A stretch of 64,000 bases of DNA from Smallanthus sonchifolius (taxonomy: Eukaryota; Streptophyta; Magnoliopsida; Asterales; Asteraceae), in assembly GCA_023525975.1 (NCBI GenBank), contig CM042020.1, forward strand, positions 13,694,001-13,758,000, in the 5' to 3' direction. A program made the position numbers and the translations under genes. Positions 59,204 through 64,000 of the stretch are shown one piece after another; position 1 is the first letter of the stretch, and every line of letters starts with the position of its first letter. Under the pieces are notes generated by a model. It was given only the letters and a program-made list of their open reading frames with translations. It searched no databases and was not told the origin of the DNA.

Positions 59204-59385
59204 TGTAACACCTCGAAAATCCCCAAAGAAAATGAAAGATTAAAATTGCCAATCTTCATAAGTTTTGGGGCTATAATGAGAACATACAAAATCCAAATAT
59301 CAAAAATGAAAATTTGGGAAAAATAGCCATTAACAGACCGTCACCAGCCATAACGATCCGTTACGCCTCATGATGGACCGTCACC

Positions 59386-60907
59386 TGTCACACCCATAAC
59401 ACAGGACAGTCGTCTCACCAGAGTAGTACCTCCAACAGATATGTTCCCAGGAAAGAACGCCGAGTCTAGAAGAGATTTATACACCGTCCTCTCCTAGACA
59501 GAACATTCCGTTCTTCAGATAACTACATACTGGTCAAAAGGTCGCCTTCTAGTTACAGTGAAGTTGATACCAAAAACACACAGCGGAAGCTAAGTCATAA
59601 ACCTCATTTATTAATAACTAAAATTGTTTTACATAGGGACCAAACTTCTATTACAAACTAACCAAACCAACAAGCATCAGTTCCTGTCAAGGAACTCAAC
59701 ATATCCACATGGCTTACAGCTCTACCAAGCATGCCTCCATCCACTCTCACAATTCCCTGATCAACCAGACGACTATCCATATCTATTAGCTACATGGAAT
59801 GCCACTAACAGATCCACGTGTAAAATCTTTAAAAGTAATTGAGTCAATATAAGTTGGTGAGTTCATGAACCTTTACCACAAATGGTTGTTATTTAATCAT
59901 CAGCATTCCCACATCCCACCCACATGCCACATTGCTTGTGAGCTTTTTGGTATATATATATTGGCAACCTTTCTACGACTGGTCCTCCCACACCAGTATA
60001 ACTGAATAAACTATCCCACCCTACTGGTCCTCCCACACCAGTAAGATAAGATAGTCCACCCATAGGTTCCATCCCACAACAGAACGTATAAAGTACTTAT
60101 TACACATTATATATACATGGAATAGGGTGACTATTTCAAATAAAAACTGTGTAACAATACACATTAAGTTCAAAGGAACTCACTTGGGCATTATCTCTGC
60201 TTACTGTATTGATAATATGTCAAATACTACGGACAGCACCTCAATGTATATTTAACTACTAATATTTCTTAATTAAGATCTATAATAAACTTAACATTAT
60301 ATAATCAAAGCTTAGTGGTTAGTAACCAAGTTGTCGGAACCTTACCTCGGAACTATCTACTGCAATTTTGAAGGCGTAAGGCTAGAAACTGGACTTCTGA
60401 ACGCGAACCGGTGCTTCGGGGCACGCTTACCGAGGCTAAGTGTGTGTTTGAGTGTGTGGGATGGTCTAAAAACGTTCACAAGTTCCATCTATTTATAGGC
60501 TGCCCATCGGGTCCATGTCGGACTGTTATGCATATGCGACATCCATTGAGGAGGCTTAATTGCCTTGGTGGATACATAGCGGACCGCTATGATCATGATG
60601 TCGGTCCGTAGTGCGCGTAATTGGTATAGCGGACCGTTATGGCCTTCATGTCGGTCCGTTATCGACCCTCCACGCGTCAGACTTCAATGATTAGTCACCT
60701 GACACGTGTCACCTCCCGAGTGTTTCCTTGCTCCCTACATAGCGGACCGATATCTCTACAGATGTCGATCCGACATCTGTCTATTTTCACCATTTTTCAT
60801 TTTTAGTCTCTGTACTTTGAATTTATTCCAACTTAACCCCTTCTATTTTTAGTTAATTACAATTTTAGTCCCTCTGGTCTTCTATATCTAAAAATTGGGG
60901 TGTTACA
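59386..60907 (-). mobile_element. Solo LTR, 1.5 kb, within the middle LTR
   Basis: TGTCACACCC to GGGTGTTACA with a perfect tcacc duplication (59381-59385 and 60908-60912). It is related in reverse orientation to its host LTR (shared blocks near 59500, complement of 50480-50560) and has its own palindrome array and TATAAATA (complement of 60490-60497). Confidence 0.92.
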
Positions 60908-61496
60908 TCACCCGTCATGACGGTCCGTGTCGTAAAAACCAAAAGCGGTTTAGGGTTTTTGACACGTGTCCCGTGACTCATGGCTCGTGACGGAACATCA
61001 CGCCTGGTAACGATCCGTTACATCGTTCGAAAGTGCGTAGCCGCCAAGCAAAGGCGTGACGGACCGTAACACCTGGTAACGGTCCGTCACGGACTCAAAC
61101 ATTACCCTATAAATAGATGGTCGAGCTCAGACAATTTCACACAACTTACAAACTCAATTACATACACACACACACATTCTCTGGAACTTCGATCCCGAGC
61201 CCCCGGTTCGCATGCGAGAGGTAAGGTTCCGACCTACTATTTAAGCTTTGGTTATAAACCATAAAGCAAGGATCATGTAATTTAATAATGTCGTGTTATA
61301 TCTAGGAGCTTTTTCTGAGGTGTTTGCTATATTATTGACTTAATAAGCCGAAATACTACAGAGGTGAGTTACTAAACTATGATGCATGAACCCAATCATG
61401 ACCTTGTATGGCATGATTGATTTATGAAAACATTTTGAGTATCTTGAAACGATTGCACCGATTGTTTATATATAACGTATTCTAAGCACTTATTGT

Positions 61497-61504
61497 ATTT
61501 CACT
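61497..61504. other. Empty site of the 540-bp hAT element
   Basis: A single atttcact between TATTGT and TGCCCG, matching 49502-49509 plus 50058 onward. No excision footprint. Confidence 0.93.
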
Positions 61505-62363
61505 TGCCCGTGGAACGGCATGTTGGAAAGGAACCGTGGAACGGTCTTTGGTTATATATATACTAAATGATTATTCATAGTTATCTATGAATTTGGGGGT
61601 GGAACCCCATGAATGTGTTCAAGATACTTTGGCGGGTCATTTTAATAACTATTTTAGTTTATGAATTCACCACCTTTGTGCTGACCCATGTTTCATCAAA
61701 TGTTTTTGAACGCATCATAGGTAGTCATTAGAACAGGGCATTCCAGGACTAGAATGAAATGATGAACGATCCAGATGATGGGCATGCCTGAAACTATAAG
61801 TCCTGAATGATATGTTCCTTTTTAGGAACGATGATAAAATGTTATGTAACATTTTGATTCCACGAATGTAAACAATGTTATGATAAAATGAAAGATGACG
61901 TTTTAGTTTCCGCTGTGTGTTTTTTATATCAATGTCACAGTAACTAGAAGGCGACCTTCTGACCGGTATATAGTTATCTAACAAACGGAATGTTCTGTAT
62001 AGGAAATGACGGTGTATAAATCTCTCCTAGACCCGTCTTTCTTTCCTGGGAACATCTCTGTTGGAGGTACTACTCTGGTTAGATAACTGTCATGTGTTAC
62101 GGGTGTGACAAGTTGGTATCAGAGCCTCAGTTTAAGGGATTCAGATGCTACAGAAATAGTATCTAGACTTAAACTAGGACTCTGAGATTAGTCTGGATTG
62201 CCTCAGGATAGGTTAGGTGTATACATTCAGTACGACCTATAACATGGAATACCTAGAAATCAGATAATTAAAGGCATTTTGGCCAAGTGTTGTTAATTTC
62301 TGAATTTCTGGATTATGACGAGTTATACGAATCATGATGCTATATACCTGTATGTAGGTACAA

Positions 62364-63482
62364 ATGCCAGGACGAGGTAGAGGACAAGGAAGAGGTAAGG
62401 GTAGGATGCCCAACACTAGGTCCCATACCCGCAATACGAGAAATACGAATACTGAACCCGAGCAAACTATGGAAGAAGTCATTATGACTGAAGCTCAATT
62501 CCAAGGAGTGGTGGCATCTGAGGTCACCCGAGCATTTCAAACAACTTTACCTGGAATTCTTGATGATGCCCTTAGGAGAAGGGAGAATCATAACAGTTTG
62601 GGAAACCGGAACAAAGGAACAAGTGGTGATGTTCCTAGAACAGAAGATACCCTTCATAATACTCATGTAGGAAATAATATTGGAACAACCCGAACTCATG
62701 AAACAGTTACAAACCAAAGTACGGGAATTTATGGCCAAGGATGCAACTACAAGAATTTCAGTGACTGTCACCCCAAGCCGTTCAATGGAAAGAAGGATGT
62801 CATTGCAGCTTTGTAGTGGATCACATCTATGGAAGCTGTAATCAAGATGAGTGAGTGCAGGCCGGACCAAGCTGTGAAATTTTTCGCACATTCATTTGAA
62901 GAGGATGTTGTTGACCGGTGGGAGTCAGTCAAACAGACAAAGGGAGAAGCTGTAACTGACGGGATGACTTGAGAGGATCTTAAGTCTTTGATTACTAAGA
63001 CATATTGTCCACAAAATGCCATGGACAAGATTGAAGCTAAATTTCTACGATTCGAAGCTAGAACCATGACTCATCAGGAGTACACAACCAAGTTTAATGA
63101 GATGGCCAAGCTAGTGCCACATCTGGTTAATCCAGATTTAAGAAGAGTTAAATGCTATATTCAAGGTCTTCCTCCTAAGGTTCGTACCTTAGTGAAATCC
63201 ATCGCACCCGAGACGACAGATTTGGCTGTTGAAAAGAGTGCGGTAATGTTTGATGAAGTGGCCGCTCAAGAGCCACCAAAGACTAATCACAAGAGGAAGC
63301 CAGATGAAGTTGTTTATAAGTTTAAACCGGGAAGCAGTAAATTTCCAAAAAGATGAGGGTTTAACCCTAACCCTGATAGAACCAATCAAGGAATGAAGTG
63401 CCAGACTTGTCAGAAGTTTGGCCATTTTGCAACCCAGTGCCCGAATGTTAAGTGTTTTAACTGTGGAGAAATAGGGCAATAA
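62364..63482 (+). pseudogene. Tekay-like gag, second copy
   Basis: Same as 50917-52035 with about half a dozen substitutions. Here the codon at about 62388 is GGA, not TGA, so the Arg/Gly-rich start reads through to 62816. The four later stops are identical to the first copy, so both descend from an already broken gag. Confidence 0.87.
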
Positions 63483-64000
63483 AGGACTTCTTCTCCTAAG
63501 CCACCTAAACAGAAAATAGGTGGTCAGAATAAAGGGATAGGACGTGTATTCGTCCTAGGAAGTGGAAGTGAACCGAATAATAAAGCTAAGGAGGTGGCAG
63601 GTACTTTCTTAGTTAATAATATTTACGCAAAGATTCTATTTGATACAGGGGTAAATAGAAGTTTTGTTTCATGTGCATTCACCCCATATTTAGGCGCAAG
63701 ATCGATTCCACTTATTCACGCCTATGTCGTTGAAACGGCAAGTGGCGAACATATTAGGATAACCGAAACATACCTTGATTGTGTCATCAATTTTGGTGAC
63801 GATAAGGAATTAGTTACACTAATGCCGATAAACATGAATGAATATGAGATTATCCTAGGGATGGATTGGTTAAACCAATACCAGGCCCAGATTGATTGTG
63901 ACCAGAAAACGGTCAAGATTAAGAAACCAGATGAAAATTTTTTGATGATTCAAGGTGATAGTGAAACCAATAAGATTGAAGTTATATCGATAGCAAAGGT
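63483..64000 (+). pseudogene. Tekay-like protease, second copy, cut by window end
   Basis: Repeats 52036-52553, including the ILFDTGVNRSFVS catalytic motif. The rest lies beyond the window. Confidence 0.85.

Larger units (their letters stand above)
59204..62110 (+). repeat. Middle (chimeric) LTR of the tandem array
   Basis: TGTAACACCTC to GGGTGTGACA. The first part (59204-61220) differs from the first LTR at roughly one base in 13 by eye and carries a solo LTR. From 61221 on it is almost identical. At the switch, 47 bp present at 49179-49225 are absent. TATA box at 61108-61115. Confidence 0.88.
48694..64000 (+). mobile_element. Tandem Tekay-like Ty3 array (LTR-internal-LTR-internal)
   Basis: LTR 48694-50663, internal 50664-59203, LTR 59204-62110, second internal 62111-64000 (cut by the window end). 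The second internal region repeats the first with an offset of 11,447 bp and about half a dozen differences over 1.9 kb, including the same stop codons in gag. The first internal region carries gag, protease, reverse transcriptase, RNase H and integrase remnants, interrupted by a solo LTR and a hAT element. Confidence 0.88.

Noticed and set aside
1..64000. Host defence, biosynthetic or otherwise new gene system
   Set aside because: Only two intact host genes are visible and they are unrelated transcription or chromatin regulators 28 kb apart; nothing suggests a functional cluster.

Overview
The window is nuclear DNA of a flowering plant, most probably a member of the daisy family (Asteraceae). 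The grounds are AT-rich intergenic DNA, spliced genes, a ZAT-type zinc-finger gene, and dense nested LTR retrotransposons, including a SIRE-like copia element with a long extra 3' ORF of a kind I associate with Asteraceae genomes. Only two host genes are well supported: an intronless C2H2 zinc-finger repressor (1604-2866, minus) and a two-coding-exon ELM2/SANT nuclear protein (30778-32757, minus). Almost everything else recognisable is mobile DNA or its debris.

Layout. 1-9998: the zinc-finger gene among small DNA transposons (hAT-like end 1-345; mini-CACTA 572-1296; a 540-bp TIR element 3330-3869; a GC-tipped repeat 4085-4573), a 1.1-kb inverted minisatellite (5760-6900) and a GC-rich tandem repeat (7884-8290). 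9999-29422: a three-level nest. A minus-strand Athila-like Ty3 element (TSD aacat) contains a minus-strand SIRE-like copia element (14118-27424, TSD tattc), which contains a 2.6-kb solo LTR (19786-22382). 29423-34817: the ELM2/SANT gene, bracketed by two inverted copies of one small Helitron (30210-30586 plus, 34272-34697 minus), with a MITE-like insertion in its 5'-leader intron. 34818-44157: a truncated copia pol fragment fused to the stump of a 5' LTR, followed by a nearly complete but broken Tekay-type chromovirus with a 2.9-kb 3' LTR. 44158-47468: leader and LTR of a related element on the minus strand.

48694-64000: a second Tekay-like chromovirus in the order LTR-internal-LTR-internal. 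It carries two solo LTRs (54077-56975, 59386-60907) and two hAT elements (49510-50049, 57217-58098). The middle LTR is a chimera: its first part is clearly diverged from the first LTR, while everything after about 61221 is nearly identical to 49226 onward. A roughly 12-kb segment was therefore tandemly duplicated as DNA. The 540-bp hAT element is present in the first copy, and the second copy has the perfect empty site.

How the parts relate. The retroelement ORFs all carry stops, frameshifts or deletions, so none looks autonomous. The more unusual signals are structural: a tRNA-like (B-box plus oligo-T) cassette at comparable places in three long LTRs; arrays of CGGaCCG-type palindromes just upstream of the TATA box in several LTRs; a CAGCAGCAA-type repeat that recurs in the LTR, coding linker and 3' region of the SIRE element; and several hAT-like elements whose ends are each tiled by a different short word. 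I saw no host defence system, CRISPR array or biosynthetic cluster. Identity estimates are by eye.
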